The notes below the pieces were generated by a model. The model had not been told where the DNA came from and ran no database searches. It was given only the letters and a program-made list of their open reading frames with translations. Source: Teichococcus wenyumeiae (GTDB lineage: Bacteria > Pseudomonadota > Alphaproteobacteria > Acetobacterales > Acetobacteraceae). From it: 64,000 nt of DNA. Positions 18,440 to 27,039 of this stretch are shown piece by piece. The translations under genes and the position numbers were made by a program. Where the stretch lies: assembly GCF_003696345.1 (NCBI RefSeq), contig NZ_RFLX01000001.1, forward strand, positions 434,001-498,000, read 5' to 3'. The first letter of the stretch is position 1, and each line of letters starts with the position of its first letter.

Positions 18440-19020
18440 AGATCTGGGGCCTCACTGGCGGCATCGGCATGGGCAAGTCCACCGCCACGGGCGTGATCCG
18501 CCGCCGCAACATCCCGGTCTTCGACGCCGATGCCACGGTGCATGCCCTGCAAGGGCGCGGCGGCCGCGCCGTGGCGCCGATCGGCCTGGCCTTCCCCGGC
18601 GCCATCCGCGACGGCGCGGTGGACCGTGAGGCCCTGCGCCGCGCCGTGCTCGGCAACCCGGCCGCGCTGCGCCGGCTGGAGCGCATCGTCCATCCCCTGG
18701 TGCGGGCCGAGGAACGCCGATTCCTGGCCGCCGCCCGCCGCCGCGGCCGCCCCCTGGCCGTGCTGGACATCCCCCTGCTGTTCGAGACACGGGGCGAGCG
18801 CCGCTGCGACGCCGTGGTCGTCGTCACCGCCCCCGCGCCCGAACAGCGCAAGCGCGTCCTGGCCCGCCCTGGCATGACGCCGGAGCGCCTCAACGCCATC
18901 CTGAAGCGCCAGACCCCCGACCCGCTGCGCCGCGCCCGCGCCGACCATCTGGTGCGCAGCGGCCTCTCGCGCCACAACACCCGCCGCCAGATCCTGGCCC
19001 TGCTGGAGAGATACGCATGA
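18436..19020 (+). CDS. coaE: dephospho-CoA kinase
   Basis: Last step of coenzyme A synthesis; 194 aa. P-loop GLTGGIGMGKST (about 5-16), VFDADATVHALQGRGG, LERIVHPLV and LDIPLLFETRGE are the standard motifs. It overlaps aroE and dnaQ by 4 nt each. Confidence 0.95.
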   Translation: MKIWGLTGGIGMGKSTATGVIRRRNIPVFDADATVHALQGRGGRAVAPIGLAFPGAIRDGAVDREALRRAVLGNPAALRRLERIVHPLVRAEERRFLAAARRRGRPLAVLDIPLLFETRGERRCDAVVVVTAPAPEQRKRVLARPGMTPERLNAILKRQTPDPLRRARADHLVRSGLSRHNTRRQILALLERYA

Positions 19021-19709
19021 GCCGCGCCCTGGTCCTGGATACCGAGACCACCGGCCTCGACCCCGCCACCGGCGACCGCGTGCTGGAAGTGGCGGCGGTG
19101 GAGCTGATCAACCTCGTGCCATCCGGCCGCCACTACCACGTGCTGATCGACCCTGAGCGTGACGTGCCGGAGGAAGCCAGCCGCATCCACGGCTTCACGC
19201 GCGAGATGCTGATCGGCAAGCCGAAATTCGCCGAGATCCTGCCCGGCCTGCTGGAATTCCTGGGCGACGATCCGGTGGTGGCCCACAACGCCGTCTTCGA
19301 CTTCAACTTCCTCGACCACGAGTTCAAGCGCGCAGGCGCGCAGCCCATCCCGCGCTCCCGCATGGTCGATACGCTGGTGCTGGCCAAGAAGCGCTTCCCC
19401 GGCCTGCCCAACAGCCTGGACGCGCTGTGCCGGCGCTACGGCATCGACAACTCCATGCGCACCTCGCACAACGCGCTGCTGGACGTGCAGCTGCTGGCGC
19501 AGGTCTATCTGGAGTTGATGGGCGGCAAGCAGCCGGGGCTGGAACTGGCCACCTCCCGCGCCGCCTCCTCCGCCGGGCCGGTGCTGCTGGACGCGGCGCC
19601 GGTGAACCGCACCCCGCGCCCGATCATGCCGACGGCGGAGGAACTGGAAGCCCATGCGGCCTTCCTGAAGAAGCTGAAGGAACCGCTCTGGACTGTGGCG
19701 GCGGAATAA
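19017..19709 (+). CDS. dnaQ: DNA polymerase III epsilon subunit, 3'-5' exonuclease
   Basis: Proofreading exonuclease, 230 aa. The DEDDh motifs are complete: VLDTETTGL (Asp8, Glu10), VAHNAVFDFNFL, and TSHNALLDVQLLAQVYL. The C-terminal tail, ending LKKLKEPLWTVAAE, is the likely polymerase-binding region. Third gene of the aroE-coaE-dnaQ operon. R5 starts a few bases after the stop. Confidence 0.95.
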   Translation: MSRALVLDTETTGLDPATGDRVLEVAAVELINLVPSGRHYHVLIDPERDVPEEASRIHGFTREMLIGKPKFAEILPGLLEFLGDDPVVAHNAVFDFNFLDHEFKRAGAQPIPRSRMVDTLVLAKKRFPGLPNSLDALCRRYGIDNSMRTSHNALLDVQLLAQVYLELMGGKQPGLELATSRAASSAGPVLLDAAPVNRTPRPIMPTAEELEAHAAFLKKLKEPLWTVAAE

Positions 19710-19712
19710 GAC

Positions 19713-19976
19713 ACCGGGGCCAAAGAGGGCTCCGCCCTCTCTGGACACACCCGCTGGGGTGACAGTGTCACCCCAGACCCCGCCATCCGTTTTAGCGGAG
19801 GCCGGGCACGCCGGAGGTCATGGACCTCCGGCGCCTGCGGGTTCAGCCCGCGTGGCTATTCTTGAAAAGCTGACGCCGCGCTGCGGCTCCAAACTGGAAG
19901 CGGGGTCCGGGGTGGACTTTCCACCCCGGCGGGAGTGTCCAGAGGGGGCAGCGCCCCCTTTGGCCCCGGCTGGCCC
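19713..19976. repeat. convergent-intergenic hairpin element R5 (B-to-A orientation)
   Basis: B-end palindrome TGGGGTGACA-G-TGTCACCCCA on the left at 19755-19775; central hairpin CGCCGGAGG/CCTCCGGCG at 19809-19833; A-end palindrome on the right at 19907-19929 (loop CTT). Outer GC-rich inverted repeats are at both ends. It fills the gap between convergent dnaQ and murJ. Confidence 0.85.
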
Positions 19977-19979
19977 CCC

Positions 19980-21518
19980 TTAGGCCGCCACCCGCCGCCG
20001 GCGCCGCAGCAGCTCCCGCAGATCGAAGGCGCCAAGGGCGAAGGTGGCGCCGAAGTAGCTGACCAGCCCCACCCCCACCAGCGCGCCGAGGCCAAGGAAG
20101 CGCCACAGCCCCGTGGCCGGGAAGATTAGGGTTTCCAGGCCCCAGAGGATGCCGCCCATCACCAGGGCGGCACCCATCAGGCGCCAGGAATTCCGGCGCA
20201 GCTGGCGGTCCGCCACCCAGTGGCCGCGCCGCATCAGCACCAGCGCCAGCAGCCCGGCATTGGCCCAGGAGGAAAGCGCGGTGGCGAGCGCGATGCCGAC
20301 ATGCTGCAGATATGGCGTCATCAGCAGGTTGAGGCAGAGATTGAAGGCCACGGTGGCGATGCCGATCTTCACCGGCGTCGCCGTATCCCCGCGCGCGAAG
20401 AAGCCGGGGGCCAGGGACTTGATCAGCACATAGGCCGGAAGGCCCGCGGCATAGGCGGCCAGGGCCGGGGCGGTGGCGGCCACCTTGTCGGCGGTGAAGG
20501 CGCCGCGCTCGAACAGCACCGACAGCATGGGCTGGGCGGTGATGATCAGCGCCACGGCGGCGGGCAGCGTCAGGGCCAGGGAGAGTTCCAGGCCGCGGTT
20601 CATGCTCCGATGGGCGGAGAGCACCTTGCCCGAGCGCAACTGGCGCGACAGCACCGGCAGCAGCGCCGTGCTCATGGCCGCGCCCACCACGCCGAGGGGA
20701 AGCTGCGCCAGGCGGTCGGCGTAGTTCAGGTAGGAAATCGCCCCGGCCGGCAGCCAGGAGGCGATGAACATGTCCACCGCCAGGTTCAGCTGCGTCACGC
20801 TGGCGCCCAGGATGCCGGGCAGCATGCGGCGCAGCACCTGCCGCGTGTCCTCCGTGAGCTTGGGGAAGGAGAGCAGGCGGAAGCCGAGCCCCGCCTTGTT
20901 GCAGGCCCAGACCACAACGATGAGCTGCAGGATGCCGGAGGCCATGGTGCCCCAGGCCAGGGCATGGGCCGGCGTCTGCACGTAGGGCGTCAGGCCGAAG
21001 AGGGAGACGATGGCGCAGAGGTTGAAGAGCAGCGGCGCCCCCGCCGCCAGCGCGAACTTGTCCGCCGCGTTCAGCACGCCGGAGACCAGCGCGGTGAGGC
21101 AGATGAAGAGCAGGTAGGGGAAGGTGATGCGGGAGAGTTCCACCACCAAGTCGAAGCGCAGCGGCTCATCGGCCAGGCCGGGGGTCAGCACCGCCATGAT
21201 CTGTGGCATGAAGATCATGCCCATGACCACCAGCAGGGAGAGCCAGAGCGTCATCAGCGTGGCCATGCGCTCGGCCAGCACGCGGGCCTTGGCGGGACCG
21301 TCCAGCGTCAGCGCGGCGGTGAAGGCGGGCACGAAGGCGGCGTTGAAGGCGCCCTCGCCGAAGAGCCGGCGGAACATGTTGGGCAGGCGCAACGCCAGGA
21401 AGAAGGCATCGGCCATCGGGCCCGCGCCCAGGAAGGCGGCGATCAGCATGTCCCGCACGAAGCCGAGGATGCGGCTGGCGAAGGTCCAGCCGCCGATGGT
21501 CAGAATATTGCGGAGCAT
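19980..21518 (-). CDS. murJ: lipid II flippase
   Basis: Polytopic inner-membrane protein of 512 aa of the MOP superfamily that moves lipid II across the membrane. The N-terminus (MLRNILTIGGWTFASRILGF) and FLALRLPNMFRRLFGEGAFNAAFVP are diagnostic of MurJ. About 14 membrane segments can be counted. The ATG at 21518 has GGGA shortly upstream and fits the family start. It lies between aroE-coaE-dnaQ and secB, a pair that is adjacent in other alphaproteobacteria, so murJ looks inserted here. Confidence 0.94.
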   Translation of the reverse strand: MLRNILTIGGWTFASRILGFVRDMLIAAFLGAGPMADAFFLALRLPNMFRRLFGEGAFNAAFVPAFTAALTLDGPAKARVLAERMATLMTLWLSLLVVMGMIFMPQIMAVLTPGLADEPLRFDLVVELSRITFPYLLFICLTALVSGVLNAADKFALAAGAPLLFNLCAIVSLFGLTPYVQTPAHALAWGTMASGILQLIVVVWACNKAGLGFRLLSFPKLTEDTRQVLRRMLPGILGASVTQLNLAVDMFIASWLPAGAISYLNYADRLAQLPLGVVGAAMSTALLPVLSRQLRSGKVLSAHRSMNRGLELSLALTLPAAVALIITAQPMLSVLFERGAFTADKVAATAPALAAYAAGLPAYVLIKSLAPGFFARGDTATPVKIGIATVAFNLCLNLLMTPYLQHVGIALATALSSWANAGLLALVLMRRGHWVADRQLRRNSWRLMGAALVMGGILWGLETLIFPATGLWRFLGLGALVGVGLVSYFGATFALGAFDLRELLRRRRRVAA

Positions 21519-21541
21519 GAAGTCCCTGCGATGTTCGGAGC

Positions 21542-21775
21542 GCGGCCAAAGGGCTCCGCCCCTTGGAACCCCGCCGGGGTGGAAAGTCCACCCCGGACCC
21601 CGCTGCCGGTTTTTTCCGCGAACTTCAAGGCCGCAGCGCGGCACTTTCGCCCCGCGCGCGCAAGAATGAAAAAAGGCTAACCCAGGGGCTAGCCTTCCAC
21701 CCGCAACTGGTGGCGGGGTCCGGGGGGACACTGTCCCCCCGGCGGGGGTTCACGGGGCGGCGCCCCCTGGCCTTG
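21542..21775. repeat. hairpin element R6 (A-to-B orientation), tandem-gene setting
   Basis: The only copy not between convergent genes: it lies between secB and murJ, both on the minus strand. A-end palindrome at 21574-21596; B-end palindrome at about 21720-21742, where GGGGGGACA pairs with TGTCCCCCC (other copies have GGGGTGACA with TGTCACCCC, a compensatory change). The central hairpin differs from the rest: AAGGCTA and TAGCCTT arms at about 21673-21696. Confidence 0.82.
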
Positions 21776-21780
21776 GCTGA

Positions 21781-22296
21781 TCAGGCGTTGGCGACCGGCG
21801 CGGCCGCCGCCGTCTGCGCGCCGCGGCGGCTCTGCCACAGGGCCACGAAGTCGATGGGGGAAAGCAGCACGGGCGGGAAGCCGCCGTCGCGCGTCACATC
21901 CGCCAGGATGTTGCGGGCGAAGGGGAAGAGCAGGCGCGGGCATTCCACCAGCAGCAGCGGCTCCACCATCTGCGGCTCCACGTTCAGGGTGAAGATGCCG
22001 CAATAGACCAGCTCGGCGATGAAGGCGGGCTGGCTGGTGCCGTCGATCTGCGCCTGGGCATCGGCGCGGATCTGCAGCGCCACCTCGAAGACATTGCCGC
22101 CTTCCTGCAGGGCGCGGGCCTGCACGTCCAGCGACAGGTCGATGCGCGGCTGCTCGCGCAGCTGGGTGAAGATCTCCGGCGCGCCCGGCACCTCGAAGGA
22201 CAGGTCCTTCGTGTACTGCAGGTTCATCACCAGCGGGCCGGTGGGCTGGCCCGGCTGGGCGGCGCCGTTCGGGAGGGGGTTCTGGGTCTCGGACAT
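21781..22296 (-). CDS. secB: protein-export chaperone SecB
   Basis: Cytoplasmic holdase of 171 aa that delivers preproteins to SecA. Family features: NLQYTKDLSFEVPGAPEIF, LQIRADAQ, VYCGIFTLNVEPQ and the CPRLLFPFARNILADVTRDGGFPP core. The ATG at 22296 gives the usual short polar N-terminus. Confidence 0.95.
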   Translation of the reverse strand: MSETQNPLPNGAAQPGQPTGPLVMNLQYTKDLSFEVPGAPEIFTQLREQPRIDLSLDVQARALQEGGNVFEVALQIRADAQAQIDGTSQPAFIAELVYCGIFTLNVEPQMVEPLLLVECPRLLFPFARNILADVTRDGGFPPVLLSPIDFVALWQSRRGAQTAAAAPVANA

Positions 22297-22363
22297 GGCG
22301 GGCCTCGCGGAGGATGCGGTCTGGGATATCAGGCTGGCGGGGTAGCACGCCCGGGGCGGGCTG

Positions 22364-22930
22364 TCAGGAATGCTTCCAGACGATGCTCTCGGGGCCGGGC
22401 CCGGTCGGGTCGCAGCGCAGCCACTCGCCATTGGCCATCGAGCGGCCGGTCATGGACAGAATGAAACCCCAGTGGGAGACCACCACGGTCTCAGCCCAGT
22501 CCTCCAGCGCCGCCATTTCCTGGCGGAAGAGGCGGGCGCGGCCCTCCACCTGCTCGGCCGGTTCCTCGATGGCGGGCCACCAGACCTCCTCGATATGGGA
22601 GAGGTCGTGGTCCGGCCATTCCATGGCGAGCTTGGTGCGGGGGCTGCCGATGTCGCAGGCGAAGGCATAACGCTCCCGCACCAGCGGCTGGATGGTCACC
22701 GGCAGGCCGAGGCGGCGCGCCAGGGGTGCCGCCGTCTGCAAGGCGCGGGTATAGGGGCTGGCGATGATGCGGCGGATGGCGCCGCCGGTCTCGGCCAGCA
22801 GCGCCTCGGCGGCCTGTTCCGCCTGCTGGTGGCCCAGCTCGGTCAGGCGCGGGTCCTGGATGCCGGGGTCGCGGCGGGTGGCGGTGAAGTGAAGATTGAA
22901 CTCGCTCTGGCCATGGCGCAGCAGGATCAT
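22364..22930 (-). CDS. histidine phosphatase family protein
   Basis: A 188 aa branch-1 histidine phosphatase. The catalytic MILLRHGQSEFN starts at residue 1 (RHG, His6); IIASPYTRALQTA carries the second Arg, and VVVSHWGFI the second His. The GAGGAG ribosome-binding site lies about 5 nt upstream of the ATG. Substrate unknown (phosphoglycerate-mutase-like or other phosphoester). 67 nt separate it from secB downstream; it is divergent from the Tim44-like gene. Confidence 0.88.
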   Translation of the reverse strand: MILLRHGQSEFNLHFTATRRDPGIQDPRLTELGHQQAEQAAEALLAETGGAIRRIIASPYTRALQTAAPLARRLGLPVTIQPLVRERYAFACDIGSPRTKLAMEWPDHDLSHIEEVWWPAIEEPAEQVEGRARLFRQEMAALEDWAETVVVSHWGFILSMTGRSMANGEWLRCDPTGPGPESIVWKHS

Positions 22931-23089
22931 CGCAACTCCTCGCTCCCCATACGGTAGAGCCTTCAGGCTGGTTTCAGCAGATCGGGGCCGCCGGGGCCAG
23001 TGCGTGCCACGAATCCGGCATGCATGACACTGCCAGCCGTTGCGGCGGCAGGGTCCGCGTCCTAAGTGACGAAAGATGAGGAGAATGCA

Positions 23090-23749
23090 ATGTCCGGCGC
23101 CTTTCCGGTCGATCTGATCCTGTTTGCCATGGTCGCGGCCTTCCTGGTGCTGCGGCTGCGCGGTGTGCTGGGCCGCCGCCAGGGCTTCGAACGCCCGCCG
23201 CAGGAGGCGCGCGGCGCCGCCGAGCCGCTGCGCCCGGTGCCCACGGCGGTGCCGGATGCCACGCCCGCCGCGCCGCCGCGTGGCGTGCCGGATGCGCGCA
23301 CGCCTGCCGGCCAGGGCCTGGCCCGCATCCGCGCGCAGGATGGCGGCTTCGACCCTGCCAGCTTCCTGGGCGGTGCCGAGGGCGCTTTCCGCATGATCGT
23401 GGAAGCCTTCGCCAGCGGCGACCGCGCCACCCTGCGCAACCTGCTCTCCGACGACACCTATGCCGGCTTCGAGCAGGCCATCGCGGCGCGCGAGACGGCG
23501 GGCGAGCAGCAGCGCACCGAGATCCGCAACGTGCAGGACATGACCATCGAGGCCGCCGACCTGCGCGGCAGCGTGGCCGAGATCACGGTGCGCATCGTGT
23601 CCGACCAGATCAACATGACCACGGCGGCGGATGGCTCGGTGGTGTCCGGCCATGACGGCGTGACCGAGATCGTCGATCTCTGGACCTTCCAGCGCGACCT
23701 GCGCAACAGCGACCCGACCTGGAAGCTGGTGGGCACCGGGGCGGTTTGA
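23090..23749 (+). CDS. Tim44/TimA family membrane-anchored protein
   Basis: A 219 aa protein with one N-terminal membrane anchor (about 5-24, VDLILFAMVAAFLVLRLRGVLG), a proline/alanine-rich linker and a Tim44-like domain (GAEGAFRMIVEAFASGDRATLRNLLSDDTYAGFEQAI). It matches the alphaproteobacterial Tim44 homologues linked to membrane-protein assembly. The ATG at 23090 is preceded by GAGGAG at 6 nt. Its stop overlaps the mltA TTG start, so they are coupled. Confidence 0.9.
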   Translation: MSGAFPVDLILFAMVAAFLVLRLRGVLGRRQGFERPPQEARGAAEPLRPVPTAVPDATPAAPPRGVPDARTPAGQGLARIRAQDGGFDPASFLGGAEGAFRMIVEAFASGDRATLRNLLSDDTYAGFEQAIAARETAGEQQRTEIRNVQDMTIEAADLRGSVAEITVRIVSDQINMTTAADGSVVSGHDGVTEIVDLWTFQRDLRNSDPTWKLVGTGAV

Positions 23750-24798
23750 TCCGCCTCGCCTTCGCGGCCGCCGCCCTGCTGGGGCTGGCGGCCTGCACGC
23801 CCCCCGCGCCCAAGCAGGTGGCCGAGCTGCCCGGCTGGGCCGAGGACCGCCTTTCCGAGGCCCTGCCGCCCTTCCTGGCCGGCTGCCGCCCCCCCGCCCT
23901 GCCCGCCGCCCTTTGCGCCGAGGCCGCCGCCATCCCGCCCGGCGACGATGCCGCCGCCCGCGCCTTCTTTGAGCGCCGCTTCACCCTGCGCCCCGCCGGC
24001 GAGGGGCTGATGACCGGCTATTACGAGCCGGAGATCCGCGGCTCGGACACCCCTTCCGCCGAATACCCCGTGCCGCTGCATACCCGCCCCGCCGACCTCG
24101 TGGAGGTCGATCTCGGCCGCTTCGCGCCCGACCTGAAGGGCCGCCGCACCGCCGGGCTGGTGCGCGATGGCCGGCTGGACCCCTATCCCGAGCGCGCCGC
24201 CATCGAGGCCGATGCCGGCCGCCCGGCGCTGCTCTGGCTGGCGGACCCGGTGGACCGCTTCTTTCTGCAGATCCAGGGCTCCGGCCGCATCATCCTGCCC
24301 GATGGCGGTATCCGCCGCGTCGGCTTCGACGGGCAGAACGGCCGCCCCTATGTGCCCATCGGCCGCGTGCTGGTGCAGGAGAACGAGATCCCGCGCGACA
24401 AGGTCTCGATGCAATCCATCCGCGCCTGGCTGGAAGCGGCGGGGCCGGAGCGCGCGCGGGCGGTGATGGAGCAGAACCCCTCCTACGTCTTCTTCCGCCC
24501 GGTGGCGGCGCGTCCGGACCAGGGCCCTACTGGCGCTCAGGGCGTGCCGCTGACGCCGCTGCGCTCCATTGCCGTGGACCGCACGGAGATCCCGCTGGGC
24601 AGCCCGGTCTGGATCGTCACGCACCACCCGCTGACCGGGGCGCCGCTGCGGCGGCTGGTGCTGGCGCAGGATACCGGCGGCGCCATCCGTGGCCCGGCGC
24701 GGGCCGACCTTTTCTGGGGCTGGGGCGAGCAGGCCGCCCATGCCGCCGGCCCGATGCAGGAAAAGGCGGAACTCTTCGTCCTCCGCCTGCGGGACTGA
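23746..24798 (+). CDS. mltA: membrane-bound lytic murein transglycosylase A
   Basis: A 350 aa outer-membrane lipoprotein: the signal sequence ends LLGLAAC, with lipidation Cys17. It cleaves peptidoglycan glycan strands. The MltA domain contains LMTGYYEPEI and LWLADPVDRFFLQIQGSGR, and the 3D domain LVLAQDTGGAIRGPARADLFWG carries the expected catalytic Asp at about residue 309. The start is a TTG overlapping the Tim44-like stop; no better start exists in frame. Confidence 0.94.
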   Translation: MIRLAFAAAALLGLAACTPPAPKQVAELPGWAEDRLSEALPPFLAGCRPPALPAALCAEAAAIPPGDDAAARAFFERRFTLRPAGEGLMTGYYEPEIRGSDTPSAEYPVPLHTRPADLVEVDLGRFAPDLKGRRTAGLVRDGRLDPYPERAAIEADAGRPALLWLADPVDRFFLQIQGSGRIILPDGGIRRVGFDGQNGRPYVPIGRVLVQENEIPRDKVSMQSIRAWLEAAGPERARAVMEQNPSYVFFRPVAARPDQGPTGAQGVPLTPLRSIAVDRTEIPLGSPVWIVTHHPLTGAPLRRLVLAQDTGGAIRGPARADLFWGWGEQAAHAAGPMQEKAELFVLRLRD

Positions 24799-24875
24799 AG
24801 CCCCACCGCGTTCCACACACGGAACGATTTCCGGCTCGTTCTGCCACCTTACCCGCACCAAAGCGTTTCGGAGAT

Positions 24876-24895
24876 GGAGGCGCATGCCTCCGTTT
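24876..24895 (+). terminator. weak hairpin after mltA
   Basis: GGAGGC-GCAT-GCCTCC followed by GTTTC. The stem is only 6 bp and the T-run is short, so terminator function for mltA is only possible. Confidence 0.3.
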
Positions 24896-24941
24896 CACGG
24901 ACACCCGGCCATCCGGGATGTCCCATGGCAGGAGACGCCAC

Positions 24942-25868
24942 GTGAGCGAGTATTCCTCCACTTCACAGCCCCAACCGGGCTATGAGCGCGGGGCGCCGCC
25001 GGGGGCCTATGCCACCACGCCCTATCCCATCACCGAAGGCTATGGCGGTATCCGCCGCATGTCCTGGGGCGCCATCCTGGCCGGCGCCGTGGTGGCGCTG
25101 GTGGTGCAGGCGCTGCTGACCCTGCTGGGCCTCGGCTTCGGCCTCGCCACGCTGGAGCCAGCCACGGGCCAGAGCCCGGAGGCCACCACCCTCACCGTCG
25201 CCGCGGCCACCTGGTACGGCGGCTCCGGCCTGGTCGCCGCCTTCGCCGGCGGCTGGGTGGCCGGGCGCCTCTCGGCGCAGCCGCCGCAGGGCACCGGCGG
25301 GCTGCACGGGCTGGTCACCTGGGCCGCCACCACGCTGGTCATCCTGTTCATGCTTTCCGGCGCCGTGACCGGCCTGGTCGGCGGCACGCTGAACGGCGTC
25401 ACCAATGTGATGGGCGGCGTGGCCCAGGGTGCGGGCCAGGCCGTGCAGGGGGCGGCGCCGGCGCTGGCGCAGCAGGCCGACCCCTTCGGCGGCATCGAGC
25501 GGCAGTTGCGGGAATCCACCGGCAACCAGAGCCCGGAGCAGTTGCGCGATACCGCCATCTCCTCCCTCCGCGCCCTGATGACCGGCGACGCGGCCGAACA
25601 GCAGCAGGCACGCGAGCGTGCGGCGCAGGCGCTGGCCCAGGCCCGCTCCATCCCGGTCGAGGAGGCCCGCGTCCAGGTGGTGCAATACGAGCAGCAGTAC
25701 CGCGACGCCGCCCAGCGCCTGCGCGACCAGGCGGCCCAGGTGGCGCAGCGCACGGCGGAAGTGGTGTCCCGCGCCGCGCTGGTCAGCTTCGGTGTGCTGG
25801 TGCTGGGCGCCCTCTGCGGCTGGGCCGGCGGCCGCGCCGGCACGCTTGGGCGCCGCTCCCGCGCCTGA
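24942..25868 (+). CDS. polytopic membrane protein of the family often labelled PhnA-like
   Basis: A 308 aa protein. It starts with a polar Pro/Gly/Tyr-rich tail, then three hydrophobic segments (MSWGAILAGAVVALVVQALL, a Gly/Ala-rich one around GGSGLVAAFAGGWVAGRLSA, and TWAATTLVILFMLSGAVTGL). A long Gln/Ala-rich helix (about residues 165-275, likely coiled coil) follows, with a last membrane segment (ALVSFGVLVLGALCGWAGG). Function unknown; no link to phosphonate use is shown. GTG at 24942 was chosen because AGGAG lies 7-8 nt upstream; ATG 24918 is the alternative. A strong terminator follows. Confidence 0.7.
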   Translation: MSEYSSTSQPQPGYERGAPPGAYATTPYPITEGYGGIRRMSWGAILAGAVVALVVQALLTLLGLGFGLATLEPATGQSPEATTLTVAAATWYGGSGLVAAFAGGWVAGRLSAQPPQGTGGLHGLVTWAATTLVILFMLSGAVTGLVGGTLNGVTNVMGGVAQGAGQAVQGAAPALAQQADPFGGIERQLRESTGNQSPEQLRDTAISSLRALMTGDAAEQQQARERAAQALAQARSIPVEEARVQVVQYEQQYRDAAQRLRDQAAQVAQRTAEVVSRAALVSFGVLVLGALCGWAGGRAGTLGRRSRA

Positions 25869-25876
25869 CGCGGCGG

Positions 25877-25907
25877 CCCTCCCGCACCCCTGGTGCGGGA
25901 GGGTTTT
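25877..25907 (+). terminator. rho-independent terminator
   Basis: A 12 bp perfect stem (CCCTCCCGCACC with GGTGCGGGAGGG, loop CCT) followed by TTTT, 8 nt after the stop of the membrane-protein gene. Confidence 0.9.
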
Positions 25908-26001
25908 CGATGCCGATGCGGAATTTTTGACAGGCCCGCTTGACGAGGTGCCTGCCCCCCCATAAAAGCCCGTTCCACGCCGCACGGCGTATTCGCCCCC
26001 T

Positions 26002-26085
<84 letters not shown>

Positions 26086-26183
26086 TATCCTCTCCGCTGG
26101 TATGAGCGGCGGCGGATCGAAAGACCGGTAGCCGCGGCATGGGACGCACCCTTTTCGCCCCCCGCCCGACTGGACCCGGCACC

Positions 26184-26807
26184 ATGATCAAGCTGCACAA
26201 ACATGATCTGCCCGATGGGTTGGACCTCGGTCCCGTTGTCGCCGTCGACACGGAAACCATGGGCCTGAACCCGCACCGGGACCGGCTCTGCCTCGTGCAG
26301 CTTTCATCCGGCGACGGCAATGCGCATTGCGTGCAGATCGTGCCGGAGCGCCTGGGTGGCCGTGGCGCCGATTGCCCCAATCTGAAGCGCCTGCTGACCG
26401 ATCCGGAGCAGATCAAGCTCTTTCATTTCGCGCGCTTCGATGTCGCCATCCTGCGCCAGGCGCTGGGGGTGGAAGTGGCGCCGGTGCGCTGCACCAAGAT
26501 CGCCGCCAAGCTGGTGCGCACCTTCACCGAGCGCCACGGGCTGAAGGACCTGCTGCGGGAGCTGGTGGGGGTCGAGATCTCCAAGCAGCAGCAGAGTTCC
26601 GACTGGGGCGCCGCCGAGCTGACACCGGAGCAGCTGGCCTATGCCGCCTCCGACGTGCTGCACCTGCATGCGCTGTGGGACCGGCTGGAAGGGCTGCTGC
26701 GGCGGGAAGGACGACTGGAACTGGCCGAAGCCTGCTTCCGCTTCCTGCCGGCGCGCGGGCAACTGGACCTGCTGGGCTACGACGAGCCGGATATCTTCGA
26801 CCACTGA
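26184..26807 (+). CDS. rnd: ribonuclease D-type 3'-5' exonuclease
   Basis: A 207 aa DEDD exonuclease with motifs VAVDTETMGLN (Asp22, Glu24), LFHFARFDVAILR and QLAYAASDVLHLHAL. It lacks the C-terminal HRDC domains of E. coli RNase D; this short form is common in alphaproteobacteria. The ATG at 26184 was preferred to 26139 because it gives the family-like start, but no strong ribosome-binding site decides it. It lies about 100 nt after tRNA-Leu. Confidence 0.9.
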   Translation: MIKLHKHDLPDGLDLGPVVAVDTETMGLNPHRDRLCLVQLSSGDGNAHCVQIVPERLGGRGADCPNLKRLLTDPEQIKLFHFARFDVAILRQALGVEVAPVRCTKIAAKLVRTFTERHGLKDLLRELVGVEISKQQQSSDWGAAELTPEQLAYAASDVLHLHALWDRLEGLLRREGRLELAEACFRFLPARGQLDLLGYDEPDIFDH

Positions 26808-26811
26808 AAGG

Positions 26812-26839
26812 ACCGGGGGAAATACTTCCCCGGTTTTTT
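26812..26839 (+). terminator. rho-independent terminator after rnd
   Basis: CCGGGGGAA and TTCCCCGG arms (one bulged G) around ATAC, followed by TTTTTT, directly after the rnd stop. Confidence 0.88.
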
Positions 26840-27039
26840 ACATTGTGGCAGGAACTTGGCATGGTTTTTGGAAGGAACGCAGAGTCCTGCGTTGACCATC
26901 AGGGCCCGCCACCCCATACATGGTTCGTGAGGTTGTCCCTTCTCCAGCCCGGCCTGCTGTTTCGCGACGTTCATGCTCCGCTGCCCGGTCCGGGCTGGGA
27001 CCGGGCGTTCCGGGCGGCATCGCCCCATGGCCCCGCCGC

